A DNA stretch of 64,000 bases from an uncultured Dehalococcoidia bacterium (GCA_951812825.1 OX638324.1:192977-256976), one strand, 5' to 3'; positions 19,252 through 29,231 are shown, counted from the first letter of the stretch. The notes: generated by a model not told the origin, from the letters alone. Numbers and translations are program-made.

Positions 19252-20565
19252 ATGCGCACGCTAGTCGCAGCAATCCTGGTAATCGGTATTCTCTTGTCGC
19301 TAATAGCCTGTTCGGGCGATACGGGCCCTGTCGGACAAACCGGGCCGGCCGGGCCTCAAGGCCCTATGGGCGCAGTTGGTCCTCAGGGGCCTGCTGGCGA
19401 TTCTGGACCACCCGGTCCGCCTGCTCCGCCGGCGCTTCCTGTTCCCATTGTGGACGCAGTTACGGTCGATGATGCGACTATCGCCTCCATAATTGAGCAG
19501 CTGCAAGAGTTGTTGGAAAGTGGATTGACTGATGCTCGTAGAAAGGATTCCGAGCGGCTGGACAACTTGATCCATCTCATCATCGAGAACACCCGCAACC
19601 CGGCTTTCAAGGAAAGATTGACCGCTTTAGACAGGGAGATCCACAGAGTCTTCGTAAATGCCGCCGCTGCCGCTCCCGACCAGGATACGGAGCAGACCTT
19701 AGATCTCGTGGAAGGGATCGTGGTTCTTGCCAGCATAATGAATTCCATCGCCGAGGTAAGGATTGAAGCCGCAGCAGAGAAGCCAGTTTCGGCACCGCCC
19801 AGGTGGGAACCTGCCCTGCACACTCAGCATCTCGTCAGAGAGGCCATAAATAAATATCAATCAGATGGTCTTGGCGCCACCGTTGCCTACTACAACACTC
19901 AGGAAAGCATGGACGGCCAGTGGTACACATTCATCTTTGACGAAAATGACGTCATGCTGGCCCACGCAGCTAATCCGGGATTCGTTGGCAAGCCTGCCTC
20001 TGAGGTCTACGGGCCCAACAACTTCCCCGTCGGTGAAGCAGTGGTGGCTCTCGCCGACGAGGATGGCGAGTGGTTCAGCTACTCATTCATCAACCCTGCA
20101 ACCAACGGCGTTGAAAAAAAGCACTCTTGGATGGTTGAGGTGGACGGACTGACCTTCGGTTCCGGCTGGTATGAACGGGGCGTCAGCAAGGCCGACGCAC
20201 AAGATTACACCAGAGATTTCGTGAAACGAGCTATAGACCTCTACAATGCAATCGGCCTGGAGGCAACCGTTGCCTACTACAACACAAAGGAAAGTGTGGA
20301 CGGCCAGTGGTACGTATTCATTATTGACGAAAACGGTTACACCATCGGCCACCAGAATCCCATGTTCATCGGCCGCGACCACAGCGAGCGGATTGACTCT
20401 GAGGGCTATTTCTATGGCGATGACTTAATGAGCGCTACCGAGGGCGGTCGTTGGGTGGACTACGTGCTTCTGAATCCTGAGACTGGTGACGAACGCCAGA
20501 AGCACACTTGGGCTGTACGCCACGACGGTCTAATTTTTTCCTCAGGATGGTACGAAAACCGGTAA
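19252..20565 (+). CDS. Lipoprotein with collagen-like repeat and two tandem Cache domains
   Basis: The 437-residue protein starts with a lipoprotein signal ending LIACSG. About twelve Gly-X-Y triplets follow ([12 protein letters not shown] ... GPP GPP), then a Pro hinge and a ~110-residue helical region. Two homologous single-Cache-type domains come last. Each holds [14 protein letters not shown], a DEN turn, and ends KH(S/T)W...DGL.F.SGWYE. Cache domains bind small extracellular ligands, usually in chemoreceptors or kinases, but no transmembrane signalling part is present. The collagen-like stretch probably makes a trimeric stalk that holds the sensors off the membrane. ATG 19252 has GGGAG seven bases upstream. 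Confidence 0.85.
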   Translation: MRTLVAAILVIGILLSLIACSGDTGPVGQTGPAGPQGPMGAVGPQGPAGDSGPPGPPAPPALPVPIVDAVTVDDATIASIIEQLQELLESGLTDARRKDSERLDNLIHLIIENTRNPAFKERLTALDREIHRVFVNAAAAAPDQDTEQTLDLVEGIVVLASIMNSIAEVRIEAAAEKPVSAPPRWEPALHTQHLVREAINKYQSDGLGATVAYYNTQESMDGQWYTFIFDENDVMLAHAANPGFVGKPASEVYGPNNFPVGEAVVALADEDGEWFSYSFINPATNGVEKKHSWMVEVDGLTFGSGWYERGVSKADAQDYTRDFVKRAIDLYNAIGLEATVAYYNTKESVDGQWYVFIIDENGYTIGHQNPMFIGRDHSERIDSEGYFYGDDLMSATEGGRWVDYVLLNPETGDERQKHTWAVRHDGLIFSSGWYENR

Positions 20566-20837
20566 GACGCGTGTTGATGGTCAGCTACTATTTCATCAGT
20601 TACTGCGACTCTGGACTGCTGGGCCATTAGCCCAATGACCGAGCACGGGAGGGACACGTTTGTGGCCTCACGGAAGGGCAGTTGGATGACTCACAGGGAC
20701 GTCAATTCGGAGCTGGTGGAAGAGGAGTCCAAGGACTAGTGGGTTAGGCAGGCCACGGGCAAAATTATGTTCGGGCTCCCTTCAACCAAACTCCAAATAA
20801 CGGTCAACTGATTGGCTGGTCTGACACTGCGGTCCTG

Positions 20838-21718
20838 TCAACGGGCTGCTTGTTCGTTGAACCTTGTACTGAAGTAGTTCACCACTCGGTCCATGTAATC
20901 CTGCGGAAAGTTGTTGAATGCTTCCGCGGGGTCTGCGCCCGGGACCAGCAAAAGTTCGCTGTCTGAATGCGCTGTCTCAAACACTCGTATCCCGTGCCCT
21001 ATAGGAATTCGCGTGTCAGTATCCCCATGTATAACGAGAATTGGGATGTTAACGGACTGGATGGCCCCCTCTGGGGCGAGCTTGCTCAGGTCTATGCCGT
21101 AGAGCACGTTGGCGAGAAACGACGCTCTCGGGATGAAGATCGGCGCTGCCCACTCGGGAACAGGAGTCTTCCGGCAATCTCAAAGGATATGAGGTCGTTT
21201 ACCCTGGCGTAAGTGCTATCAAGGACCATAGCGATAATTCTCGGTTCGGCCTCCGCCGCCAGAACAGCCGCCCCTGCTCCCATTGACCTGCCCAGCACCC
21301 CAATTTGGTCCGCTCTGGCGCCACGAGTTTGGAGATAATCATAGGCTCCCAGCGCGTCTTCAGCTTCGTCAATGCCCTCGGTAATTCATTCGCCGCCGGA
21401 CGTGCCGTGGGCCCTCAGATCGAAGAGCCGGACGTTGAAACATGCCTCAACCAGATGGGCGGCGATCATGGTGGCCTCACGGCTGGAGCGATTTGCGGTA
21501 ATGCTGTGGACGAGGATTAAACTCGTATCGCAGCCCTTAGAGGGCAAGTACCATCCCTCCAGCGTGACGTCCCCTTTCCGGGAGAGGAAATCAACATCTT
21601 TGTAGACGATACCATAGTCGGAAGGATGGTCATCGAATTCTGTGCGTTTGGCCCGCGTCACCCCTGAGACAATAAAATAGGAAACACCTATATACGCCAG
21701 GAAGAAGAACAGGACCAG
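20838..21718 (-). pseudogene. Alpha/beta hydrolase (membrane-anchored, YqkD-like), broken
   Basis: Translated pieces give one hydrolase. A start-less membrane helix (about 21718-21665) leads into TRAKRTEFDDHPSDYGIVYK and a LILVHSI strand, then LFDLRAHGTSGGE followed by TGA (21386-21388). The same frame goes on with ITEGIDEAEDALGAYDYL and the nucleophile elbow GRSMGAGAA. Near 21160 the frame shifts to PEWAAPIFIPRASFLANVLY, ending with LVIHGDTDTRIP (catalytic Asp region). There is no final His in a clear motif. One stop, one frameshift and no start codon for the anchor make it a pseudogene. Confidence 0.85.
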
Positions 21719-22244
21719 CGTTGCTAGACCGAGGACGTATTTCTATGCCTGGCAGCTGCCTAGGGTTCCGCTGCTTTCGGGTCGACTACGACCGAATAAT
21801 TCCGCGCTTTGGCAACTGTATTCCTATGGCCGGCTGTTTCTCAGCCGTTCGACTTGCTAAACCGGCCCGCAAATGTGCCAGTCACAGACAATGCAGACAC
21901 TACCACAAGTTCGGGAAGACTTCATGCATTCGGAGAGTCCCAGAATGCCTCCAGGAAAGCGAGAAAGAATGTCGAGAGGTGACGCCTTATGCAGTGCGAT
22001 AGCCTAGATGCGCAGAATAGGGCCGAAAGACAGCCCCTCAATTTCACTTATCCTGCATAGATAGCGCCGACAAGAACCATGGCACAGCCAATACTCTGCC
22101 GTGGGTAGTTCAAGTGGTTAGCCCGCTGAAAGGACTCGGGACTTCGGGAGGCTCCAACCTGGATCGAACATGTTATGCTTACCTGCTTGGGGCCAGATCA
22201 CTAACCTCTAAGTAAGCTGCGGAATAGGCGGGATCCGTCCTGTG
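21719..22244. other. Intergenic stretch, nothing recognised
   Basis: About 520 bp contain only short chance frames. A section near 22100-22180 has weak D-arm and T-arm-like strings but no anticodon stem or acceptor pairing, so no tRNA is called. Confidence 0.5.
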
Positions 22245-22598
22245 TCAGGAACGAACAAAGAATGAACCTCGATCAGCCTCTCGGTGGATCTCCAGGGTAT
22301 CCAATACTTGTGCCAGTCGGGCGTTCTTCTCTTCGGTTGCAATTTGCTTTGATTCTTCCTCAATTGAGCGAAGAAGACTCATCACCTCCGGCCCATGAAT
22401 GACTGCGATTTCATCGTCGGCGTTCATGATGCGGAGCAGCGGCGAGTTTGGATTCTCTTGCATGAGAATGAATTCGTACTGTCCTACGTCTGCCGTCCAT
22501 TTGTGGTCGCCGGATTGCGACGGCTTTTCCCAGCGCATCTTGTGCTGCCTGGTTGATGTCTTCAGTTCACCGAGTACATTAAGTTCAATCTGTGCCAT
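22245..22598 (-). CDS. Hypothetical protein, 117 residues
   Basis: This is a small soluble protein with an amphipathic N-terminal beta region (AQIELNVLGELKTS, then WTADVGQYEFILMQE) and a C-terminal helix rich in Glu (IEEESKQIATEEKNARLAQV). ATG 22598 has GGAGG six bases upstream, which favours it over the TTG one codon earlier. I do not recognise a family. It stands alone with gaps on both sides. Confidence 0.65.
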   Translation of the reverse strand: MAQIELNVLGELKTSTRQHKMRWEKPSQSGDHKWTADVGQYEFILMQENPNSPLLRIMNADDEIAVIHGPEVMSLLRSIEEESKQIATEEKNARLAQVLDTLEIHREADRGSFFVRS

Positions 22599-23005
22599 CA
22601 ATTACCTCCACAATTTGTGCACATTAGATATTTGATTTGAAGGCCCCCAAGCCGCAGAACTCGTCCAGTGCAAAACCAATCTGGAAATCTGTACCTGGTG
22701 GCTTGATCGATCCCAGCCTGTTCAGAAAGACTTGGCTCTTTCTCCCTGAAGTCCGTTGGTAGGGAAATTGCACCTCGCCCCAAGGCTTAGATCGACACAA
22801 AGTCTACGGCAAGCCGTTTTTCCGTGCCAAGGCTAATGTATGCGGGAAACATCAATTTCGATGTAAACGTGGGTTGATTGAGCCTTCCAGGAAGTTTCGT
22901 AAACCGAGGATTACCGTCGGCAAACCAGGCTGGTCAGGCTGAGGCTGCTGCTTGCAGAGGGAAGGATGACTTTAGGCGCTGAGCGATCCGTATTGGAGGA
23001 TGTGT
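22599..23005. other. Intergenic stretch, nothing recognised
   Basis: About 400 bp without a supported gene, RNA or repeat. The first ~15 bases hold the ribosome-binding site of the minus-strand gene ending at 22598. Confidence 0.5.
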
Positions 23006-24010
23006 TCAGAGGTTAAACTGGGGGTCAACCCAATCGTATTCTTTCTGGTATACCTGTATGCGAGCCCTCTGGTTGTCTGCAACTAACACTTTGCCGTCGT
23101 CCGATATCTGGACGGCGCAGGGCCGGTTGAAACGCCACTCCGGCTCATGGTTCTTCACCCGTAGCCTGGCTTTAATATAGTCCGGATTCGCGTCTACAAA
23201 CTCTCGTGCCCACTTGGAAAGCCGTTCCGCATCACCGCGGAAGCTGGCAATGTGGACTCCCGAAGAATCGTAGACCTCCAGCTTATGGTTCCACCAGTCC
23301 GTGACGTACACGTCACCGTCACTGTCCACTGCCACGTCGCTTGGATGCTTTATCTCGCCGGGACCTTCACCGGAAGTGCCAAAACTCATGATGTAATCGC
23401 CGTTCGGATTAAACTTCTGGATCCGGTCGTTGTGCCAGTCGGCCACATAGACATCGCCGTCATTGTCGATGGAGATGCCCCAAGGGCGACGGAATTCCCC
23501 CTCTGCTTCACCCTCGCTTCCCCAGCCCAGGACATAGTCGCCGTCCTTTGTGAATTTCTGCACTCTGTGGTTTAACTCCTCAGTCACGTAGAAGTGTCCG
23601 TCTCGGTCGAAGACGAGCCCGCCGGGGCTGTTCAGTTCTCCCTTTTCCTTTCCTGGGGTTCCCCATTTGGTGATGAACGTTCCATCCTTATCGAACACGG
23701 AAACTCGGCATAGCCACTCGTCGACAACGTACACCCTGTCGTCATCGTCCAGAGCAACGGCTACGGGCCAAACGAATTCGCCGTCGCCCTCTCCGTAGCC
23801 GCCAAACTCTCCAAGGTAATCTTCGTCCATGGTAGCTATGGTGATGCGTTGGCATTTCTGGAACTCGTCGGTCTGGTTCACCACGTAGATGACGCCGTCC
23901 TTGCCGATTGCCAGGTCCGCTGGATATCTGAAACCGCGCCCCGACAGGGTATTGATGCCAATGGTGTGGCTGTAGTTGTAGACCCGTCCGCGGACCGTCA
24001 CAGTCTGCAT
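23006..24010 (-). CDS. NHL-repeat beta-propeller protein
   Basis: The 334 residues are made of about six NHL blades with repeating units such as FRRPWGISIDNDGDVYVADW, NDRIQKF and the GDY.L.WG turn. NHL propellers bind proteins, nucleic acids or carbohydrates; some are lyases, but no lyase metal site is evident. No signal peptide is seen. It lies 27 bp downstream of the DUF1800 gene and shares its strand, so the two are likely co-transcribed. GGAG lies about eight bases before the ATG. Confidence 0.9.
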   Translation of the reverse strand: MQTVTVRGRVYNYSHTIGINTLSGRGFRYPADLAIGKDGVIYVVNQTDEFQKCQRITIATMDEDYLGEFGGYGEGDGEFVWPVAVALDDDDRVYVVDEWLCRVSVFDKDGTFITKWGTPGKEKGELNSPGGLVFDRDGHFYVTEELNHRVQKFTKDGDYVLGWGSEGEAEGEFRRPWGISIDNDGDVYVADWHNDRIQKFNPNGDYIMSFGTSGEGPGEIKHPSDVAVDSDGDVYVTDWWNHKLEVYDSSGVHIASFRGDAERLSKWAREFVDANPDYIKARLRVKNHEPEWRFNRPCAVQISDDGKVLVADNQRARIQVYQKEYDWVDPQFNL

Positions 24011-24037
24011 GGCGTTGACTCCAAGGGTGAGGTGGAA

Positions 24038-25543
24038 TTAACCAAACTGGTACTCCGGCGAGGAAGCTATCAGACGAAGCATTTCGCCGACACGACGGGC
24101 AAAGGCCGTTCGTTCCTCCTCAGAGACGCCCCTTTTAACAGCGCCCCCTACTTCCGTATGTGCAATGAGCTGTCTGCGTGTATCGTCATGCACGTGAACG
24201 GCGCCCATCAGGTGTGCGCAGCCATCAACAAACTCCTCGGCAGTGAAGCTGTCTTTCACGGAAAGCCTTTGGATGATGTCATTCACGCCTTCCAGAGACA
24301 CGTCGCCCACCCTATCTGCTACGAAGTTGATGCGCCGCACCAGGGCACCTGTGTCAAGCCATTCATGGCCCGTGTGCCAGCCCTCGACGCTTGGGGGGTC
24401 CAAGAGGCTCTGGCCCTGGTACGCAGTTTCCATCCCTATAAGACCAATGCCGGGTTTAGGGGATTGATGGTCTCGTACCAGCCGCATAGTGCCGGCAATC
24501 ACTTCGGCAGGACTCTTCACCTTGGCGAAACGAACGGAAGGGTCCTTAAAGAAGTCTGCCTTGAATAGCATGCTCAACGTGGAGCGAATGTCGTAACCTG
24601 AATCGACGAAAGTTGCGGCAATGCGGTTTATCGCCATGGGGTCCCTCGGCGCCTTGTCCAGCCAGCTGGGCACCTGAACTTCGTCGGCGACAAAGAAATT
24701 ATACAGGTGGCGGGCCATGAAGCGTGCAGTCGCGGGCTGGCGAACCACGATGTCGATAATGTCTTCACCGTTGAACCTGCCCCGGTGTCCCAAGAACTGT
24801 TTCTCGCCGTCATCGTGGTCTTCAGGGCGGTATTCAAACTCCCAGAGATGCCGGAGATAGGGCATCCGAGGAAGCTTTGGGGCAATGGTCCAGCCGGTGA
24901 AGGCACGGGAGCACTCCTTCACGTCTTGCTCAGTGTAGTTCCCCTGTCCCATGGAGAAGAGCTCCAGCAGCTCCCGACCCCAGTTCTCGTTGGGTGTATC
25001 CTTGTGGTTATCGTTGTTGTCCAGCCAGAATATCATGGCTGGGTCCTTGGCCAGCCGCAGCAGCAAATCCCGGTAGTTTCCCATTCCGTGTTGGCGAAAC
25101 ATGGATATCTGGGCTTGCATCTGATTGCAGTTGTCAAGCTTCGAGTGGCCAGTGGCGAAGATCTGATGCCAGAACAGGGCCATCTTCTCTTCCAGAGGCC
25201 TGGGAGTGTTGATCAGCCGGTACATCCAGTGACCCTGGCCGTTGTGAGGAAGGCCACCGGGTATCTCGAAGCCGGGGTTGTGACGGAATATGATGCTTTC
25301 GTCTATGGGCGGAATCCCGTGCTCTTCCGGATAGACCAACTCATCCACCGTGGCCTCGTGGCCTTTGACTAGTCTGGCTTCTAACTCCATTATGGGGGCG
25401 CCGAATCCGGCCCTCCGCATCAGGTGTGCCATTAGTTCGATGTCTTTGTCTACCATCATGTCATCCTGATTCTTGTTGATTCTCATCATAGGTATGCAAA
25501 AAGGGGAAGTCAATTTAGCCGATGATGTACCAATGTCGTCCAT
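24038..25543 (-). CDS. DUF1800 family protein
   Basis: The 501-residue protein has the DUF1800 hallmarks: HLMRRAGFGAP at the N-terminus, EEKMALFWHQIFATG, the PNENWGRELLELFSMGQGNY block, the YTEQDVKE region with FTGW, FLGHRGRFNGEDIIDIVV, and FMARHLYNFFVADE. The function is unknown; family members usually adjoin a DUF1501 (sulfatase-like) gene, suggesting a secreted pair. Here no DUF1501 gene is found and no signal peptide is visible; an NHL gene sits in the partner position. Translation may begin later than ATG 25543, since a short Met-rich stretch precedes the domain. Confidence 0.9.
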   Translation of the reverse strand: MDDIGTSSAKLTSPFCIPMMRINKNQDDMMVDKDIELMAHLMRRAGFGAPIMELEARLVKGHEATVDELVYPEEHGIPPIDESIIFRHNPGFEIPGGLPHNGQGHWMYRLINTPRPLEEKMALFWHQIFATGHSKLDNCNQMQAQISMFRQHGMGNYRDLLLRLAKDPAMIFWLDNNDNHKDTPNENWGRELLELFSMGQGNYTEQDVKECSRAFTGWTIAPKLPRMPYLRHLWEFEYRPEDHDDGEKQFLGHRGRFNGEDIIDIVVRQPATARFMARHLYNFFVADEVQVPSWLDKAPRDPMAINRIAATFVDSGYDIRSTLSMLFKADFFKDPSVRFAKVKSPAEVIAGTMRLVRDHQSPKPGIGLIGMETAYQGQSLLDPPSVEGWHTGHEWLDTGALVRRINFVADRVGDVSLEGVNDIIQRLSVKDSFTAEEFVDGCAHLMGAVHVHDDTRRQLIAHTEVGGAVKRGVSEEERTAFARRVGEMLRLIASSPEYQFG

Positions 25544-25607
25544 GTCTCCATCTAGATTGACAGCTATTGTCTAGCGAGGACTAAGCGAACGACCTAAAAT
25601 ATGAGAA

Positions 25608-26996
25608 ATGGTCACTGGTAACAGTAGGACATCGCAAAAACGTATAGCCATTATAGGTGGGGGAATATCAGGTATGGCAGCGGCGTGGGGGCTGTATCAT
25701 CACCCCGACCGCTTTGATTTCCGTCTGTTTGAGGCCCAGGACAGGATTGGCGGTAATGCCGTCACAGTTGATATGCCGCAGGAAGACGGGACTGCTATTC
25801 CCTTCGACATTTCGGTAACTGCGTGCATTCCTTCGGTTTACCAACATATTGTTCTGCTAATGAAACGTTTTGGCATCAAGCTGGTGGAGACGAAATTCAG
25901 CTACAGCGTTAAGTACCGGGGCCAAGTCTACGCCCACGATTTCGATTCCGAGATCAGAGAACAGCTAAAGCCGGAGATTGAAAAATTCCAACGTCTCCTT
26001 AAGCGGCTTCACCGGTTCGGCAGGCTGAGTCGTTCGCGGTCCAAGTTCGTCAACGCTCTCAATCCCTACAACTACGTCAGCATGGGTACGGTGCTGAATT
26101 TCCACGGCTTTTCGGGAGATTTTCGTTACAAGATTCTTAAGCCCATGTTCGTTAATTTTGTGCTGGCGACGAATGTGTTCGATATGCCAGCGTCCCTCTT
26201 CTCCAGGTACCTCGAGTTCTTCGACATAGAGTCCGCCACTTCCATGCAGACTTGGGACCAGGGAACCCGGCAAATATACGAGAACTTGACTGCGGGCTTT
26301 AGGAACAAGATCTACCTAAGCAGGCCCGTCCGAAAGGTCTATCGGCAGCCATCCGGAGTTGTGGTGGAGGACGAGAACGGCGAGCAGGAAACATTCGACG
26401 AGGTGATCTTCGCGTGCAACGCCAACCAGACGCTAATGATGCTTGACAACCCGACGATGCTGGAGCGTTACCTTCTCTCGTCGATTCGGTACGAGAGCGA
26501 GCTTCACAACCACACGGTAGTACATTCGGACTCATCTGTATTACCGGACAACGAGGTCAGACCCCTTGAAACCAGGAGCAACCACATAGAACAGTATGGG
26601 TCCAGACCGGACAACTATGAAATTACCTACATCATGCATAACCAGCAGCCTTGGGCCAATGGTTCCGACAAACCGTGCCTTGTGACTTACAACCCAATCA
26701 GCAAAATCGATGAAAGAAAGGTCATCCAGAGACATTGGTTTCAACACATCGTTCATGACGTTCGGCACGTTGCATTTCTTATGCACCTGTTCAGGTTCGT
26801 TCAGGGCAAGAGACGGACTTGGTACTGCGGCGCCCATACGCTAATCAACAGCCAGGAGACCTGTTTCGTTAGCGGACTAGCCGCGGCAAGGCAGTTGGGC
26901 GCCGATTATCCTTTCGACGACCACGAAGCAAGGAGAATGTTCAACTACTACGGGAGCATTCTGTATGGTTGGGGCTTTAAAAAAGCGAGGGGTTAA
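25608..26996 (+). CDS. FAD-dependent oxidoreductase (COG2907/amine-oxidase-like)
   Basis: The 462-residue flavoprotein starts with a Rossmann motif IAIIGGGISGMAAAWGL and the RIGGNAVTV FAD-pyrophosphate segment. A central substrate domain and a C-terminal FAD contact (YCGAHTL...SGLAAARQLG) follow. It belongs to the predicted NAD/FAD-binding group near protoporphyrinogen oxidases and phytoene or squalene desaturases. Members often sit beside lipid methyltransferases. The next gene, a P450 fusion, is co-directional 207 bp on, with its own likely promoter. Oxidation or isomerisation of a lipid or isoprenoid is a reasonable guess. No clear ribosome-binding site precedes the ATG. Confidence 0.85.
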   Translation: MVTGNSRTSQKRIAIIGGGISGMAAAWGLYHHPDRFDFRLFEAQDRIGGNAVTVDMPQEDGTAIPFDISVTACIPSVYQHIVLLMKRFGIKLVETKFSYSVKYRGQVYAHDFDSEIREQLKPEIEKFQRLLKRLHRFGRLSRSRSKFVNALNPYNYVSMGTVLNFHGFSGDFRYKILKPMFVNFVLATNVFDMPASLFSRYLEFFDIESATSMQTWDQGTRQIYENLTAGFRNKIYLSRPVRKVYRQPSGVVVEDENGEQETFDEVIFACNANQTLMMLDNPTMLERYLLSSIRYESELHNHTVVHSDSSVLPDNEVRPLETRSNHIEQYGSRPDNYEITYIMHNQQPWANGSDKPCLVTYNPISKIDERKVIQRHWFQHIVHDVRHVAFLMHLFRFVQGKRRTWYCGAHTLINSQETCFVSGLAAARQLGADYPFDDHEARRMFNYYGSILYGWGFKKARG

Positions 26997-27111
26997 ACAG
27001 AGTTCGAAAGCCTGAGTTGTCACAGATCTCACAGGCCCCAGATTTTAAGACTTCAGGAGTTGTCGGCTTCACTTGAGGCCATGTCCTGTGGGGTCATTTT
27101 GGAACACTGAT

Positions 27112-27141
27112 TTGCCTACGCGTAGCCACAAGAAGTATACT
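27112..27141 (+). promoter_or_regulatory. Probable sigma70-type promoter for the P450 gene
   Basis: TTGCCT and TATACT with an 18-bp spacer give a start about 55 bases before ATG 27204. The -35 matches four and the -10 five of six consensus bases. Confidence 0.5.
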
Positions 27142-27203
27142 GGGTATCTTATCTGGTAAGAGTGGTTGAGGTTAGTGCGTGGATTTGACGCAAGGAGACC
27201 TTC

Positions 27204-29231
27204 ATGATTACAGCCACACAGGAAACTACCCTTCACACGCTGACTTTGCCCGAGGAACTCATTCTGATGCTCCTCAACGAGGAGAACGGTTATTTCCACC
27301 AGGTTCCTGGCTGGGATTTAAACTGTGCCATCGTCGGGGCTGTCCTTGGTGAACTCTCCCTTCTATCTCGCATAGACACCGACCTTGAGTCCCTCTTTCT
27401 AGTTGATCCTACGGAAACCGGCGACCCCACACTAGACCCCATATTGAAGGAGATCGCGGAGGAACCTAACAAGCGCGATACCCTCTATTGGATTGAACGG
27501 CTTGCTCCCCACGCCGAGTCCATCATTGACCTGACGCTTGACCGGCTGGTGGAGATGAAGATTCTGGAGCAGCACGCGGGAGAATTCTGGACTCTTGCTC
27601 GCAATGCGCGCATGGGCAAGTTTGCCGGCGGTTTCTCCGAGGGCACCTTGGTAGAGTTCGTCAAAACGCGGATTACCAAGGAGATCTTCGACGACGAGAT
27701 CCCTGATCCGCGGGACGCCATGCTCATTAGCCTGGTTGATGCATGCGACGTCTTTCGCTTCATGTTCCAGCTGAATGAGGAGACGGAAAGGCGAATCCAG
27801 TTTATTCGCCAGACGGCCTTGCTTGGTCGTACCATCGCCGCAGCCGTCGCCGAAAATATCGCAAGTCCGTTGCTCAGGCGGTCGGCGTTAACCAAGAAGA
27901 TTCCGAACGTCTCCCTCCGCAAGCTGCTGTTCAACAAGCACGTGCGCAGCGGGAACATTCCGGCCATCTTCGCTGATCTCGCCAAAGAGTACGGTCCGGT
28001 ATTTGCGATAAAGCCTCCGCTGGCCAAGCCCATGATCTTCCTTGCGGGGCCTGAAACAAATCATTGGGTGCACCGCCGGGGGCGTATGTACCTGAGGGCC
28101 AAGGACTATTTTGCAGACTTCGAAAAGGTCTACGGCGCCAACGGCGTTCTTCCGTCCCTGGACGGAGCAGACCATTTTCGACTTCGCAAGTCTCTGGCGG
28201 CAGCCTATTCTCGCGGCAGGCTTTCGGGGCAGTTGGATGAGGTATATGGAAGTGTCAGGGAATTCCTTGCTTCATGGAAAGTCGGAGAGAAGCACCAGGC
28301 GACATACATGTGCCGACGGATGATAAATGCACAGCTCTCTCCCCTGTTCATCGGGGTTGATTCCCAAGACATCATCGACGACCTTGTCAAGTACAAAGAG
28401 CGGGCGCTGATGGTCCATATTATGAAGATACTGCCCAAGTTTATGTTGAAGACGCCGAGTATGAGGCGGCGTGCGAAGATAGTCGACACGTTGCTTCATC
28501 GGATTCAGAACGTGCACACCCCCGCCCAGAGAGCGGGGAAGCCGAGGAGCCTGGCGGACGACCTGTTGAGCCTCCACGCAAGCGATCCCCAGTTCGTTCC
28601 GGAATCCAATCTGCGTTTCGCGCTATCGGCAGCCCTGATTGCAAGCGTTTACCTTGGGGACGCGTTCAGCTTTGCGTTGTACGCAATGGTATCGCAGCCG
28701 GAACTCTACGAGAAGATCCAGCAGGAGGCCGACGCTCTGTTCGACAAAGGCGATCCCGAGGGCAGGGACTTTAACCTGGAAGCCATCGACGTGACACACC
28801 GCTTCCTCATCGAGTGCCTGCGTATGTACCCGATTGTGCCAATGTCCATCCGAAACGTGATGAATACGTGCGTAGTCGAAGGCTACGAACTACCCGTGGG
28901 CACACGCGTCTTCATAGCGCAGACGGCTTCCCATTTCCTGGAAGAATCCTTCCCGGAGCCTTTCAAGTTTGACATCGATCGTTACAAGGAGCCGCGCAAC
29001 GAGCATCACGGTCCGGGATACGCTCCATACGGACTGGGAACCCACACCTGTCTCGGATCTCGCTGGATGGACCTCCAGTTGACTGTCAACTTGCTGATGG
29101 TGGCCCATTACTTCAACCTCAAGATTTCGCCGTCCAACTACAAGCTGAAGTTCAACGCGCTGCCTTCAATGAAACCCAGCAAGAAGCTGAATTTCCTCGT
29201 AGCCGAACAGAGGCGTGAGATAAACGTCTAA
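27204..29231 (+). CDS. GPP34 (GOLPH3-like) domain fused to cytochrome P450
   Basis: The 675-residue protein has two parts. Residues ~10-220 match GPP34: LTLPEELILMLLNEENGYF, an AIVGAVLGELSLLSRID helix, LFLVDPTETGDPTLD, then LVEMKIL. Residues ~245-670 are a P450 with ECLR (Glu537, Arg540) and the heme loop GLGTHTCLG (Cys616). The I-helix (ALIASVYLGDAFSFALY) lacks the usual acid-Thr pair for oxygen activation. Eukaryotic GOLPH3 binds phosphatidylinositol-4-phosphate at membranes; bacterial GPP34 proteins are often encoded near P450s, but a covalent fusion is unusual. The GPP34 part may place the P450 at a membrane or its lipid substrate. AAGGAG precedes the ATG. Confidence 0.88.
   Translation: MITATQETTLHTLTLPEELILMLLNEENGYFHQVPGWDLNCAIVGAVLGELSLLSRIDTDLESLFLVDPTETGDPTLDPILKEIAEEPNKRDTLYWIERLAPHAESIIDLTLDRLVEMKILEQHAGEFWTLARNARMGKFAGGFSEGTLVEFVKTRITKEIFDDEIPDPRDAMLISLVDACDVFRFMFQLNEETERRIQFIRQTALLGRTIAAAVAENIASPLLRRSALTKKIPNVSLRKLLFNKHVRSGNIPAIFADLAKEYGPVFAIKPPLAKPMIFLAGPETNHWVHRRGRMYLRAKDYFADFEKVYGANGVLPSLDGADHFRLRKSLAAAYSRGRLSGQLDEVYGSVREFLASWKVGEKHQATYMCRRMINAQLSPLFIGVDSQDIIDDLVKYKERALMVHIMKILPKFMLKTPSMRRRAKIVDTLLHRIQNVHTPAQRAGKPRSLADDLLSLHASDPQFVPESNLRFALSAALIASVYLGDAFSFALYAMVSQPELYEKIQQEADALFDKGDPEGRDFNLEAIDVTHRFLIECLRMYPIVPMSIRNVMNTCVVEGYELPVGTRVFIAQTASHFLEESFPEPFKFDIDRYKEPRNEHHGPGYAPYGLGTHTCLGSRWMDLQLTVNLLMVAHYFNLKISPSNYKLKFNALPSMKPSKKLNFLVAEQRREINV

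Noticed and set aside
22100-22180. tRNA-like strings (a GTTCAAGTGGTTAG-like arm and a GATCGAAC arm)
   Set aside because: No acceptor stem, anticodon stem or proper spacing could be built.
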